Source of the DNA: Kribbella steppae
GTDB lineage: Bacteria > Actinomycetota > Actinomycetes > Propionibacteriales > Kribbellaceae
NCBI RefSeq assembly: GCF_004342025.1
Contig: NZ_SLWN01000021.1
Location: forward strand, 60,196-124,195
Reading direction: 5' to 3'
Length of the DNA: 64,000 nt
In this document: positions 48,218 through 57,913 of the stretch, one piece after another
Layout of the letters: every line of letters begins with the position of its first letter
Numbering within the stretch: position 1 is the first letter of the stretch
Program-made: the position numbers and the translations under genes
The notes under the pieces: generated by a model
Told to the model about the DNA's origin: nothing
Databases searched by the model: none
Seen by the model: the letters and a program-made list of their open reading frames with translations, nothing else

Positions 48218-48938
48218 GATCGGGGCGCTGTTGGGTGGTTAGGCCGACTGGGTTGGAGTGACCCGGCTGATCGGGGCTCTGCGTCGCGTGAACGTTGCCG
48301 GCGATCGAACGGAGAACCTCCGCTGCTCGGGCCGACCAGCCGTTGACCAGAGCCCACGCGTAGGCGTCGTTGGCGCCTGGACACCGTCCAGTAGCCCTGA
48401 GCTGAGCGACGATTCTGGCGCGCTCTGCTCGTCGCCTTGGCAGCCCGTCGGGGTCTGCCTCGATCACACCCTGAATCGCGCGCAGACCGGCGACTGCGAC
48501 CGCGTCGACGGCATCGGGGTGTGCCGTGACCGGTGGTACTGCACCTAGGGGGCGCGGTCGTGCAGCGAGCCGCCAACCATCGACAGACTTGAGCGTGGAG
48601 ATGTGTTGACTTGCCAGAACGCACAAGGCCCGCGTCCGCGGATCCTCAGCGATCGTGCCGACGCTGTCCCGGCTGGGGTTGAGAGCGAGGACAGGTCCGC
48701 CGTCCCAGCCCAGTACTCCACGAGCGTACTTGTGGCTGGCCAGACGAACACCCCGGTCGTGGCGATAGCCGGCCAGGCCCGGGTGATCGAACAACAATGC
48801 GTAGACCAAGATTTGGCCACCAACCTCCAGTTGGCGCTGTTCAAGCCACGTCCACGCTGTCCGGAATCCATCAGAGTCGGTGGGTGGGAACGGCTCAACG
48901 ACGAGCGCGGTGTCGTAGGCAGTGGCGTTGGTGGGCAC
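48195..48938 (-). CDS. Hypothetical protein
   Basis: A 247-residue soluble protein, mixed alpha/beta by composition (FRTAWTWLEQRQLEVGGQIL, LVYALLFDHPGLAGYRHDRG, ALCVLASQHISTLKSVDGWR). The C-terminal 30 residues are polar and of low complexity. No domain recognised. It probably shares a transcript with the overlapping downstream gene. Confidence 0.5.
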   Translation of the reverse strand: MPTNATAYDTALVVEPFPPTDSDGFRTAWTWLEQRQLEVGGQILVYALLFDHPGLAGYRHDRGVRLASHKYARGVLGWDGGPVLALNPSRDSVGTIAEDPRTRALCVLASQHISTLKSVDGWRLAARPRPLGAVPPVTAHPDAVDAVAVAGLRAIQGVIEADPDGLPRRRAERARIVAQLRATGRCPGANDAYAWALVNGWSARAAEVLRSIAGNVHATQSPDQPGHSNPVGLTTQQRPDRADSSDH

Positions 48939-49151
48939 CCAACATGATGACCCGAAGGCACCCGCTCTTGCCAGCTGACAGGGGTCCGGTCGCCGGCGTC
49001 GTGCATCCTAAAGGCCCGAAGGGACCTGGGCCACGTCTATGGGGCGGCACCGTCAGTGGCGAATCGCCGCACGCAGCAACGTCCTCAATTCGGCATGAGC
49101 GCGCTTTACCCTCGGCGGCAGTTGAGTGCGCCTTGAGCCCGCGGGTGCGTA

Positions 49152-49385
49152 CTACTCGTCATCGAAGAAGACCGACCGGTCGAGGACCACGCCGAGCGGC
49201 TCCAGTTCGTCATGCGCGAAGCTATAGGTCGTTTCGCCGATGATGACCGCATACTCCCAGCCGCTCGGACCTTGCGCTCGTCCGAGGACAGCGCCGAGTC
49301 CAAGGGGCTTGTTGGGAACGACCCAGGTGCCCGGTCCACGGGTGCGCACCAGGGAGTAGAACGGCAAGGCATCGACGGTAGACAC
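49152..49385 (-). CDS. Imm31-like immunity protein (tentative)
   Basis: About 78 residues from GTG 49385; the frame extends to 49487 but the upstream part is not protein-like. LPFYSLVRTRGPGTWVVPNK, GAVLGRAQGPSGWEYAVIIG and FAHDELEPLGVVLDRSVFFD resemble the small immunity proteins of polymorphic toxin systems (Imm31 group). No toxin gene lies beside it, so it would be an orphan. Start and family are both uncertain. Confidence 0.45.
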   Translation of the reverse strand: MSTVDALPFYSLVRTRGPGTWVVPNKPLGLGAVLGRAQGPSGWEYAVIIGETTYSFAHDELEPLGVVLDRSVFFDDE

Positions 49386-49656
49386 ACAACGCAGTCTGCC
49401 AGGGCTGCCGCTTGTGCCGCCCCTGAATAGATCTGCTCGGATCTCGGCACGTTCGGACGTCCCGTAAGTGGAACGCCCACCGGCCATCTAGCAGCGAAGC
49501 CCCGTCCAGGCGTCGCTCTTCGATAACGATCCGCCTACCGGCGCCGCGGACATGAGACCCCGAATGCCCCGTTCAGGACACCGTCCGCGACGAGAACGCC
49601 AAGGTCACGGCAACGCCCGCAGCCGCAGCTCTAGATAACGATCGATTCTCAACACG

Positions 49657-50295
49657 ATGTACTTCCCCGCAGCGCTGCTGGTTCCGTCTGTCATGGATGC
49701 GCAAGGCTCGGGTCAGCCGAGCGGGCGATGGAACGTCTACTACGTGGCGGCTTGGGCCGCGATCGCCGCTGTGGCCGTCACACTGATCTCTATTTGGATA
49801 GCCCATGCCGATGCACGTTCAGGCGCCGGAAACCCTGCACCGAATCCATCCGCGTCAATGTCGGCTCCAGCCACCCCAGATTCGTCGACATCGGAGCCGA
49901 GTGCTCCAGGTTCAAGCGCTACACCGGATGCCCCGTCGACAACGAGTGGAGGCGTGATCAGAGTGGCGGTGGAGATCGACTCCACTTACAAGGTGGGGCC
50001 GAACGCGGCGGGCGGTTGCCCAGATCACGCTCACCTGTTCTGCTTCCTCCTGAATACCACGGTCATGACGGACGAGGGCCGGCTGACCGAGGGCTGCTAT
50101 CTCACCTGGAAGTTGTATCGGAGTGGCGTTAAGCAGGTCTTCGAGACAGGCAAGGTGGTCGGGTGTGACGGCATCTACGTCGGTGGGAATCTGTCAGTGC
50201 CGCGAGGACGCTACGTCATCCAGATGAGCGTTGCGACTGACTCTGGACTCAAAGGAAGCGGTTCCTACAAGTTCACCGTTGAGGACTACCCGTAG
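49657..50295 (+). CDS. Membrane-anchored hypothetical protein
   Basis: A 212-residue protein with one membrane span (about residues 28-48, YYVAAWAAIAAVAVTLISIW), a Ser/Pro/Ala-rich linker (residues 55-95) and an exported C-terminal domain of about 115 residues with four cysteines (CPDHAHLFCFLLNTT, GCYLTWKLYRSG, VVGCDG) that could form two disulfides. The domain looks like a beta sandwich. Function unknown. Confidence 0.65.
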   Translation: MYFPAALLVPSVMDAQGSGQPSGRWNVYYVAAWAAIAAVAVTLISIWIAHADARSGAGNPAPNPSASMSAPATPDSSTSEPSAPGSSATPDAPSTTSGGVIRVAVEIDSTYKVGPNAAGGCPDHAHLFCFLLNTTVMTDEGRLTEGCYLTWKLYRSGVKQVFETGKVVGCDGIYVGGNLSVPRGRYVIQMSVATDSGLKGSGSYKFTVEDYP

Positions 50296-50535
50296 GAGTG
50301 GGGCCCGAACGTAAGGAGCTAGATAGCATTTAGTACTGGACACGCTGCGTATCAAGTTTCGGACGTATTGATAGTTCCGAAGCGCCGAACACGGCGAATG
50401 ACCGAGCGGATCAGCTCGCGCTATCCGCGCGCATGCGCGGACGGGTTGTCCTTGCGAAAACCATTGGTGCCCGGCTCGCTCCGCTGATGGACTGACGTCC
50501 CACCGTGAGTCTGCCGCGTGACGGAGGTAGTGGTT
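50296..50535. other. Intergenic, possible promoter region
   Basis: About 240 bases before the methyltransferase gene. It includes GCGCGCATGCGCG near 50427, a short palindrome. Nothing else recognised. Confidence 0.3.
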
Positions 50536-51291
50536 GTGACGAATTATGACGTGCTTGCCGAGGTGTACGAATGGCTCATCTCAGATGCAAAGTTGCCTCC
50601 AGCCGAGTTCGCTGCGTCGTTCGATGACCTCCTCAGTCTCCTGCCGTCGAACGCTCACGTCCTCGACTGTTCGTGCGGAACCGGACAGTTGGCGGTTGGC
50701 CTCGCCGGTCGTGGCATGCAGGTTGTCGCAACTGACGCCAGCGAAGCGATGGTTCGTCGGACTGCAGAGTTGTCTGAGGAGTTCGGGGCATCCGTCCGGG
50801 CCGTGCGGGCGAACTGGGAAGAGTTGCCCGACCAATTCGAGGACGACATGTTCGACATGGTGTTCTGCGTTGGCAACTCGCTTCACCATGCCGCGGGCGC
50901 GACAGGCAGGGGTGCTGCTCTGGAGTCGATGTCACGCCTTCTGCGCCCTGGCGGGCGCTTGGTACTCACATCCCGCACTTGGGAACTCGTGAGGGCCAGA
51001 GGTTCCCGGCTCGACATCAGTGACCGACTCGTCCGCCGGAACGGTCGCGATGCCGTCGTGGTCTACCGCTGGGAGATTGCGCCGCATTGGGAGGAGGAGC
51101 ACCACATCGAGATTGCGATCGCGCAAGTTGATGCGACTGGATTGGTTCTTGTCCGCTCAGAACTGCTGTCCTGCTGGCCCTACCGGTACGAGGAACTCGA
51201 AGTCGAGCTGCACCGGGTCGGACTCCGGACGGAAGTGAGCACGTTCGATCTTGAGGCCGAGAACTACATGGTGGTCGCGAGCAAGGTATAG
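50536..51291 (+). CDS. Class I SAM-dependent methyltransferase
   Basis: About 251 residues. GTG 50536 has GGAGG at 50523-50527; an upstream GTG at 50518 lacks one. Motif I is VLDCSCGTGQLAVGLAGRGM, motif II VVATDASEAMV, and the later FDMVFCVGNSLHHA and LLRPGGRLVLTSRTW are typical of glycine/sarcosine N-methyltransferase-like proteins. Substrate unknown. It stands alone between an exported-protein gene and a conjugative-element remnant. Confidence 0.85.
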   Translation: MTNYDVLAEVYEWLISDAKLPPAEFAASFDDLLSLLPSNAHVLDCSCGTGQLAVGLAGRGMQVVATDASEAMVRRTAELSEEFGASVRAVRANWEELPDQFEDDMFDMVFCVGNSLHHAAGATGRGAALESMSRLLRPGGRLVLTSRTWELVRARGSRLDISDRLVRRNGRDAVVVYRWEIAPHWEEEHHIEIAIAQVDATGLVLVRSELLSCWPYRYEELEVELHRVGLRTEVSTFDLEAENYMVVASKV

Positions 51292-51412
51292 ACACCGGGC
51301 TCTCAGCCCCTGGCCGGACCGCGCGGTTGCTCGCAGGACGCTTGCGCCCTCTCATCGGTGCGGGTTCAGGCGGTCAACGCAACGCCTCGGACGAGGAGTC
51401 CTGCTGCGTGCA

Positions 51413-52825
51413 TTACGGCGAGCGGACACGGCGGCCCGCGTAGCGCGCCCAGGGTTCTGCGGCCTTCTCAGCATGGAGGAACGCGACTTGGTGGCTGTAC
51501 CCGAGGGCGTCGGCAACCAGCGACGGAGGGCACTCGAGGACGAGTTCGCCGATGGCTCGGTTGCGGGCGCCGAGGAGGTTCACGCCGAGGTCGCGGAGCC
51601 GGTCCATGACGGTGTTCGGATGCAGGTGGCGGCCGGCGAGGGTGCTCGGGAACATCCAAGGGCTGTCGGTTCCGGCGCCGGTACGAAGATTGGGACGCGT
51701 GGCGAGATACTCCCTAATGAGCGACGCGAACGGTTCGGGAACGTCAGTCGGGTGCGCCCCGAGCTTGATGCTCATGCCTGTCTCGCTGTCGTCGACGATG
51801 CGGGTCTGGAAGGTGACGACCTTGACCAGCGGCTGGGCGTAGAGCAGCAGGAGCATGCCGGCCACGCGGTAGGGGAGCGACTCACTTGTGCCGGTGAGGA
51901 GTTCGTGGATCCAGGCGAGCCGCTGGTCCTGGCTCAGCGAACGACTCGTCCTCGCCGCTCGATGCTGGATGGTGACCTCGGTGTTGAGGCGGGACTTCTT
52001 CGCGAGCACGAAGAAGGTCCGGATCGCGCTGCGCGTCGTCGGTCCGGTGGCCAGCCATTCGTCGACATCCTGCTGGGTACACGTGGCGGCTGTGCGCTGG
52101 TAGGTCTCGTGAAGCCACACGAGGAACTTCACCGTTTCGGTGATCTCCTGCTTCGCGGAGTGGACCGGGCCACGCGTTGCGGCGCCGGCTGCCGCTTTGG
52201 CGCGGATACGGCGTAGGTGGTGCCAGGTGGCGAAGTGCAGCACTGGTTGCCGCACCTCGTCAGGAAGTCCGTCGAGTTTCGCGTCGACCCACTGCTCGAA
52301 GCGGGGAAGGTAGGGGTCGCGCTGGGGGAGTAGGTCATGGTGCTGGAGCAGGGCCCGGAGATGTTCGGTGGGCTTGCCGGGGACCGTGTCGAGCCCCTCG
52401 TGAGTCACCGGAATGGTCCCGTCACCCAGGTCACGAAGGAGCGCTTGGACCTTGGGCGAGCGCTTCCAGACGAAGATCGACTCGGGCCGATCCGATGCAC
52501 AGAGCGCCTCGATGAGTCCGACCATTGCGGGGTTGCTCGGTGCCCCGCCCCAGTAGCCCGTGGAGGTCATCCCGCAAGGCGCAGCGGGCGCAAAGCTGTC
52601 CGCGGTGGTGGCCGGCTTCGACGTCGCAGCGTTCGCAGTGGAAGTCGTAGGGGATGTCAGCGCAGGTCGAGCAGATGGGATGGCCGTCGGCGTTCGGCGG
52701 TCCCGGCAGCAGGCGGTCCTGGAGGCACTCTGGGCAGATGCCCCGGGTGTGGACGGCGTCGAAGTAGCAGATGTTGCAGAGCCTGCCTTCGGGCCAGCGG
52801 GCCGCAAGTCGAGGATCTGCTCGCG
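51413..52825 (-). pseudogene. Zinc-ribbon tyrosine-recombinase-like gene, frameshifted
   Basis: Its start reads LAARWPEGRLCNICYFDAVH, TRGICPECLQDRLLPGPPNA and CERCDVEAGHHRGQLCARCA, a series of CxxC ribbons typical of a family of large actinobacterial XerD-like proteins. After a shift near 52560 the helical core follows (FATWHHLRRIRAKAAAGAAT, KQEITETVKFLVWLHETYQR) and a degenerate catalytic part (PYRVAGMLLLLYAQPLVKVV, LVADALGYSHQVAFLHAEKA). Catalytic Arg and Tyr are not evident. The gene is fused upstream to a coupling-protein remnant. Confidence 0.65.
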
Positions 52826-53756
52826 CTGCAGCTGCCGGTTCACTGACGTGCCTTGCTTGCTGGTCGACAGCGACGAGCGGAGGAACTCGCGGTCGCCGAT
52901 GAGTTTGCTGAGCCGGTCGAGGAAGGCGGCGTCGGAGACACCGCCGCCGTAGATGCGGCGGTTGGCGGCGGACCAGAGTTTCTCCATGCCGCGCTCGCCC
53001 CAGCAGTCCACGTCTTGCGCCCATGACTGGAGGATCGTCATCAGGACGATGCCGCGGGAACCGTAGTGGCTCTAGAGGTCGGGGAGGTCTTTCCAGCGGC
53101 ACACGTTCGCGCCTCGTCGAGGACGCCGATCATCGGGACGGGGAGGCGGCCACCGGGGCAGGTGGTGGCGTAGTCCTCGGCGGCTTTTGACGACGGCGAA
53201 GGTGAGCGCGGTGACGAGCGGTCGGCGTTGCCAGCGCCTTCGCGGGACAGGCTGTAGAGGGTGCCGCCGCGGCGTACGAACTGGTGCGGGTTGAACTCCG
53301 GCCACGTCGGCGCCGGAGGCGACGGTGCGGCCGAGGAACACTCCCGGGGCGTCGGCGATCACGCCGAGCCGTGCCGCGGTCGCGGTTACTGCGGTCCTCG
53401 AGGTGGGTTCGATGTCGCGGCCGCGGCCGAGGTGCTTCGCGGCGGGGTCGACTCGGGTCCGGCGGCGCCGTACCCGGGTCGCCAGCACCGCGACTGCTAC
53501 GGCGAGCAGTACGACGGCCGCGGCGATGATTCCGGCGGAATACGTCGCTTCCCGCGGCCACGGGATCCTGCCGGCGGCCAGCTGCAGGAGCAGGTTGAGC
53601 GGGTTGTTCGGCACGGTGGCCGTCGTACCGGCCCAGGCTATGCCGAGCTTCAGCGAACCCCACGCGATCGCGACACCGAACACGACACCGATGAGGATGA
53701 CGACGCCGATGTTTGTGGTGCGAGCAGGTTGTTGGTTCGCGTTCGCACTGCACCAC
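52826..53756 (-). pseudogene. Type IV coupling protein (TraD/TraG-like), deleted
   Basis: The N-terminal part (to about 53260) has a membrane span and the sequence IPNNPLNLL-like PNNPLNLLLQLAAGRIPWPR, VRRRRTRVDPAAKHLGRGRD and VTATAARLGVIADAPGVFLG, typical of actinomycete coupling proteins. The Walker A region is lost. A later part (53041-52826) has TILQSWAQDVDCWGERGMEK, GGGVSDAAFLDRLSKLIGDR and STSKQGTSVNRQLQREQILD, the ATPase C-terminal half. The two are in different frames with an internal deletion. It marks the tra region of a former integrative conjugative element. Confidence 0.75.
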
Positions 53757-53863
53757 GGTCAGGACACCTCCGCCTAGCCCGCGTCCGCGTCGGCTTGGAA
53801 GCCGTCATCGGTTCCGTCGCCGGGCCTTCGGCGAGGCCTGCCCCAATAGGCAGGTCGCTTGAG

Positions 53864-54226
53864 CTAGAGCGGGCGGAGGTCGGTGCCGGGGATCCAGGTG
53901 ACGCGGCCGTCCTTGTCGCGGACGCGGCCGAGCCATTCGCCGTTGTCGCGGATCCAGACGTCGAGTTCGCCGTTCTGCCACTGGGCGCGCTGGACCGGCT
54001 GGGCCGGGTCCACTTTGCGGATGGCGTCGGCCGGTCGCGGGCCGTGCGCGTCGTACTGGACGTCGAGATCGCTGGCTATCCGGTGTGCCTCCGTCTCGTC
54101 GTCGATGTCTGTTGCCCGCCACCCGTTGACCGCGCCGTCCCAGACGCCGAATCTGTTCGATCCGTCGTCGGCCGGTCGCACCGTGAACCGCCCAAGCATG
54201 ACCTCAGACCAGCGATAGTCGAACAT
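53864..54226 (-). CDS. Conjugative-element accessory protein, unknown
   Basis: About 120 residues. ATG 54226 follows AAGGG at the expected distance, in a start region (AAGGGAACCTATGTTC) that is repeated inverted at 56384-56403. The protein (MLGRFTVRPADDGSNRFGVW, DDETEAHRIASDLDVQYDAH, VWIRDNGEWLGRVRDKDGRV) is soluble with tryptophan-rich repeats; no known domain was recognised. Position beside the coupling-protein remnant suggests an element-borne gene. Confidence 0.6.
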   Translation of the reverse strand: MFDYRWSEVMLGRFTVRPADDGSNRFGVWDGAVNGWRATDIDDETEAHRIASDLDVQYDAHGPRPADAIRKVDPAQPVQRAQWQNGELDVWIRDNGEWLGRVRDKDGRVTWIPGTDLRPL

Positions 54227-54240
54227 AGGTTCCCTTAAGC
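54221..54240. repeat. Left arm of 20-base inverted repeat
   Basis: GAACATAGGTTCCCTTAAGC. Its reverse complement matches 56384-56403 at 19 of 20 bases. The pair brackets the WYL regulator and VOC genes. Confidence 0.75.
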
Positions 54241-54357
54241 TCAAATCCCGAACTTCAGTGTGTGACCTGGGGTTCTGCGTCCTGGACAGTGTTCGCGACG
54301 CCGGCCGCGGCTCGGATGGGGCGCCGACCCGGGCGACGCGCAGCTGGTGACAAGCCA

Positions 54358-55329
54358 TCACCACTTCGGGGTGTGTGCCGCGATCAACCGGTGCCCAATT
54401 CGCACCAGCTCGGCGCGTACGGACGCCGGTTCGAGCACTTGCACGCCTTCACCGAGGTAGATCAACTCACAGGCCGCCTCATGGACCGAGCTGAAGGTCG
54501 CTGTGAACCGGCGTGCCGGTCCAGTTTTGCTGTCGATCGGGCGGAGTTGGGTGTCTTCCGACAGCGCCAAGGCGACTCGGCTGAGATCCTCTGGACGAAC
54601 CTGGAACTCTACTTCGACGCGATTGCTGGAGCAGGGCACTCGGCGCCGGGTGACGTCCTCCCAGGCCCGGATGAGATCGAAGTCGTCGGGCCGCTCGACG
54701 GCTTCGGTGGTGACGTCGGCGTTCGTGGTCCAGGAAACGCGAAAGGTTCGCAGGCCCGCGTCTGCACCGGCAACGAGGTACCAAATAGCGCTCTTGGACA
54801 CCAGACCGTACGGATGGACGCGATGCACGGCCGTTTCGGCTCCTGGTGGAGCGTAGGTGAGGTCTACCTGGACTCCGGCGATCACGGCGTCCCGCAACGG
54901 CACGAGCGTGGCGGGCGCGGGTTGCGCGGTACGGCCCCACCGAGTGGGGTCGATGTGGATGGCCTGCCGAGTACGGTCGGCCTGCTCGCGGGTGGTCGCT
55001 GGGAGGGCCTCGATCAGCTTGCGGACCGCTGAGGTGACCCCTTGTTCCAGCCCGAGGCCGGTCAGCAGTTCCGGTCCGGTCACCAGGAACAGCGCCTGCG
55101 CCTCCTGCGGGGTCAGCGCCGAAAGGTTGATCGCAGGACCGTCGAGCAACGCCCACCCACCCCGGCGGCCGCGTTCGGAATACAGCGGTAGACCGGAGAG
55201 CAGCAACGCGTCCAGATCGCGGCGGATCGTTCGCTCGGATACGTCGAGGCGCCGCGCCAGCTCGGGCGCGGTCATTCTTCGATGCGCTTGCAGCAGCAGC
55301 GCAATGGCCACCAGACGCTCGGCGCGCAT
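54358..55329 (-). CDS. WYL-domain transcriptional regulator
   Basis: About 323 residues from ATG 55329. The N terminus is a DeoR-type winged helix (ERLVAIALLLQAHRRMTAPE, then LARRLDVSERTIRRDLDALL). The WYL domain follows (HPYGLVSKSAIWYLVAGADA) and then the WCX extension (VEVEFQVRPEDLSRVALALS). Such regulators bind small ligands or nucleic acids and often control a divergent gene. The VOC gene starts 115 bases away on the other strand, making it the likely target. Confidence 0.88.
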   Translation of the reverse strand: MRAERLVAIALLLQAHRRMTAPELARRLDVSERTIRRDLDALLLSGLPLYSERGRRGGWALLDGPAINLSALTPQEAQALFLVTGPELLTGLGLEQGVTSAVRKLIEALPATTREQADRTRQAIHIDPTRWGRTAQPAPATLVPLRDAVIAGVQVDLTYAPPGAETAVHRVHPYGLVSKSAIWYLVAGADAGLRTFRVSWTTNADVTTEAVERPDDFDLIRAWEDVTRRRVPCSSNRVEVEFQVRPEDLSRVALALSEDTQLRPIDSKTGPARRFTATFSSVHEAACELIYLGEGVQVLEPASVRAELVRIGHRLIAAHTPKW

Positions 55330-55443
55330 GAACGCAAAATTAGCAGGGAAACAGGACACACGGTTGGCCGGTTTTGTTTCGTACGGTCTCACCATGTCCG
55401 AGCGATCCGGCCTGGACATCACCGCGGAGAGACGGGATTACCC

Positions 55444-56217
55444 ATGACCACACAGGTGCTGACCGGACAGCAGATCGCTGCAGCCGACCTCGATGGCTGG
55501 ACCTTGCTGCTGTCGTTTGGGCAAGGCGGCCTGGAAACACGAATCCACACCGAGAGCTTCACCCAAGGGCTGCGGATCGTGGAATCGATCGGGCAGGCTG
55601 CCGAAGCCCTTGGCCATCACGCAGACCTTGACCTGCGGCCCTTCCAGGTCGATGTCCGGCTGTCCAGCCGTGATGGCGGCGGCGTGACCGAAACCGACGT
55701 GACCCTGGCTCGTCAGATCACCGACATCGTCGCCGCCGCCGGCGCGGACCTCGAATGCAGCAGCCTCACCCGAATCGAACTCGGCCTGGACACACCGGCC
55801 TACGACAAAATCGCACCGTTCTGGGCAGCAGTGCTGGACTCCCACCACGTCATCGGCACCGAGGACTGGGGCGACGTCGGCGACCCCCGCACAGGACTGC
55901 CCATGATCTGGTTCCAGACCGCAGATGCTCGATCGACACAGCGAGTCTGGCATCCGCATCTGTGGGTCGACCCAGCTCAGGTGCGGCCCCGGATCGACGC
56001 GGCATTGGCCGCCGGCGGCACGCTCGTTAGCGACCAGGGCGCACCGGCGGCCTGGGTGCTGTCCGACCCCGACGGCAACCACCTCTACCTGTGCACCTGG
56101 CAACCCGGCGACAGCGCCCTGTGCGATTCGCAGTACCGACCCGGAGGAACCAATTGGTCGACCGAAGCTGACTCAGAGCGGCGACACTCAACGCGACCGG
56201 GCGTCGGTACACCGTAG
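55444..56217 (+). CDS. Pterin-dehydratase-like plus VOC (glyoxalase) fusion protein
   Basis: A 257-residue protein from ATG 55444, with GGAGAG upstream. Residues 1-105 resemble pterin-4a-carbinolamine dehydratase: EALGHHADLDLRPFQVDVRL matches the active-site stretch, though the usual Pro after HH is Ala. Residues 110-230 are a VOC/glyoxalase-like domain (IELGLDTPAYDKIAPFWAAV, WFQTADARSTQRVWHPHLWV, VLSDPDGNHLYLCTW). This fusion occurs elsewhere in actinobacteria. Reaction unknown; probably regulated by the divergent WYL protein. Confidence 0.8.
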   Translation: MTTQVLTGQQIAAADLDGWTLLLSFGQGGLETRIHTESFTQGLRIVESIGQAAEALGHHADLDLRPFQVDVRLSSRDGGGVTETDVTLARQITDIVAAAGADLECSSLTRIELGLDTPAYDKIAPFWAAVLDSHHVIGTEDWGDVGDPRTGLPMIWFQTADARSTQRVWHPHLWVDPAQVRPRIDAALAAGGTLVSDQGAPAAWVLSDPDGNHLYLCTWQPGDSALCDSQYRPGGTNWSTEADSERRHSTRPGVGTP

Positions 56218-56383
56218 GCCTGACGTGCCCGACTTCAGCGGCCAGGGTCCCGCGCGGCATCAGGTGAACCCCATGCGCTGGACCGCCCGCGAAGCGTCGA
56301 CAACACCCCAGATAACGACCAGCTGTCACCGCGCCTACGCAGAGCGAGTCCGCTTCGGCTACATGGACGACATCGTTATGCAG

Positions 56384-56403
56384 GCTTAAGGGAACATATG
56401 TTC
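56384..56403. repeat. Right arm of 20-base inverted repeat
   Basis: GCTTAAGGGAACATATGTTC, inverted copy of 54221-54240 with one change. Here the ATG inside it is followed by TTC TAG, so it looks like the ribosome site and first codons of a second, destroyed copy of the gene at 53864-54226. Confidence 0.75.
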
Positions 56404-56439
56404 TAGTCGGGGGCCGGGTAGTTGAGCTCACGGATGTGA

Positions 56440-57900
56440 TGTCTCAGGACATCGGTGACGGTTCTGTGTCAGGACATCGGTAACGGTTGGTGTCTCAGGA
56501 CTTCGGTGACGTTCGCGATTTGTCGGTGTGCGGTCCGGGTGGCCAGCCGTTGCCGACGTAGGTGGTGCCGGGGGCGGGTCGGGTGTGCTCGATGAGGATC
56601 TCGCCTTCGAGGTCGGTGACGGTGATGTTGTCGCCGTCGGTGATGACGAGGACCTGCTGGAAGCCGCATTGGGCGCCGACCAGGTACTGGACCTTGTCCA
56701 GGTAGAACATGCCGGCGCTGGTCAGCTTCTTGACGACGGTGTCGGGGGGCAGATCAGCCGGCACGGGTGCGGGTCGGGGCCGGTGGGTGCGGGGGTGATG
56801 AGTGCGGGGGCGGGCGATCTGCTCACGGGTGGGGCGGGGAGCCTCGGCCTTCGCGGTGGCCGCCCAGGCGGTCAGGGGTGTGACGCGGCCTGGTAGGCCC
56901 TGATGGGGCCGTGGGTGTTGTAGATGTGGTCGAAGGCGTCGATCTGGGTCTGCAACTCGGTCAGATCGGCGGCCAGCGGCCGCTTGTCGAGGTAGCGGAA
57001 CAGGGTCTGGTGGAAGCGTTCGTTCTTGCCCTGGGTGGTTGGCTTGTAGGGCTTGCCGGTGATCGGCTCGACGCCCAGGGCCATCACGTGGACGACGAGC
57101 TGACCCAGGAGTCCACGGCGCGACGGGTTGAGCGCGGACCCGTTGTCCGACAGCAGCCGTTGGGGCACGCCATGGGCGGCTGGGCCTTGTCGAAGACGAC
57201 GATCGCCGCCTCGGCGGTCTCGCCCCACGCGACGTGGGAGGCGACCGCGCAGCGGGAGTGGTCGTCGATGAGCTGGAAGATCACGCACTTACGCCCACGG
57301 GTGAGCACGTACTCGGTGGCATCGAGCTGCCAGCAGGCATTCGGGGCCGCATACACGAACCGGCGCCATGCCGCCCTCGGCTTCTTCCTCGGCTCCAGCC
57401 GCGCCACGCCGGCCTCGCGGAAGATCCTGGCCAGCGACGCGACCGAAGGTACAACCTCCAAGCCCATCGCGCGCATCTTGTCGTGCACGCTGACCGGGCC
57501 ACAGTCCAGCCCGGACTGCTCGAGTGCAGCACGGACCCCGATCGCCTGCCGCCTGACCTCATCGGCCAGCTTCGACGGGCTCGACTTCGGACGCCGAGAC
57601 CTCGGCTCCAACGCCGCCGCGGGCCCGTCGGCGAGACTGCGTCGCCGGATCTCGTAGAACGTCTTACGCGAGATACCGTGCTCGGCACAGAACGTCGTCA
57701 CCGCCCCGCGGGGCGCATCAGGCGGCCACTGCGTGATCGCGAGACGGACACGAGGATCAACAGGCTCGTTCTTCGACACCCGCGCAGTCGACCGGCCCCA
57801 GGCACCACCGACACCGCCGACTCACCGAAGTGTCACCACCAAGACCCGTCGCAATGTCACCGATGTCCTGGTACAGAACCGTCACCGATGTCCTGCGACA
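56440..57900 (-). mobile_element. IS481-family insertion sequence
   Basis: Both ends carry tandem copies of a 20-base unit: left TGTCTCAGGACATCGGTGAC at 56440, with variants at 56465 and 56491; right GTCACCGATGTCCTGCGACA ending at 57900, with a variant at 57856-57875 (spacing 25). The unit repeats inverted at the two ends, as expected for IS481 terminal and subterminal sites. TGA flanks both ends (56437-56439 and 57901-57903), a possible 3-base duplication. The insertion lies 13 bases past the stop of the neighbouring integrase. Confidence 0.75.
56512..57779 (-). pseudogene. IS481 transposase, frameshifted
   Basis: From 57779 it reads DPRVRLAITQWPPDAPRGAV, FCAEHGISRKTFYEIRRRSL (helix-turn-helix) and CWQLDATEYVLTRGRKCVIF, then IDDHSRCAVASHVAWGETAE (DDE core). 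A shift near 57185 moves the rest to another frame: LLSDNGSALNPSRRGLLGQL and YKPTTQGKNERFHQTLFRYL with the catalytic Glu. A further shift near 56880 leads to the C-terminal domain (YLDKVQYLVGAQCGFQQVLV). Two breaks suggest it is inactive. Confidence 0.8.
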
Positions 57901-57913
57901 TGACAAGTTGAGC

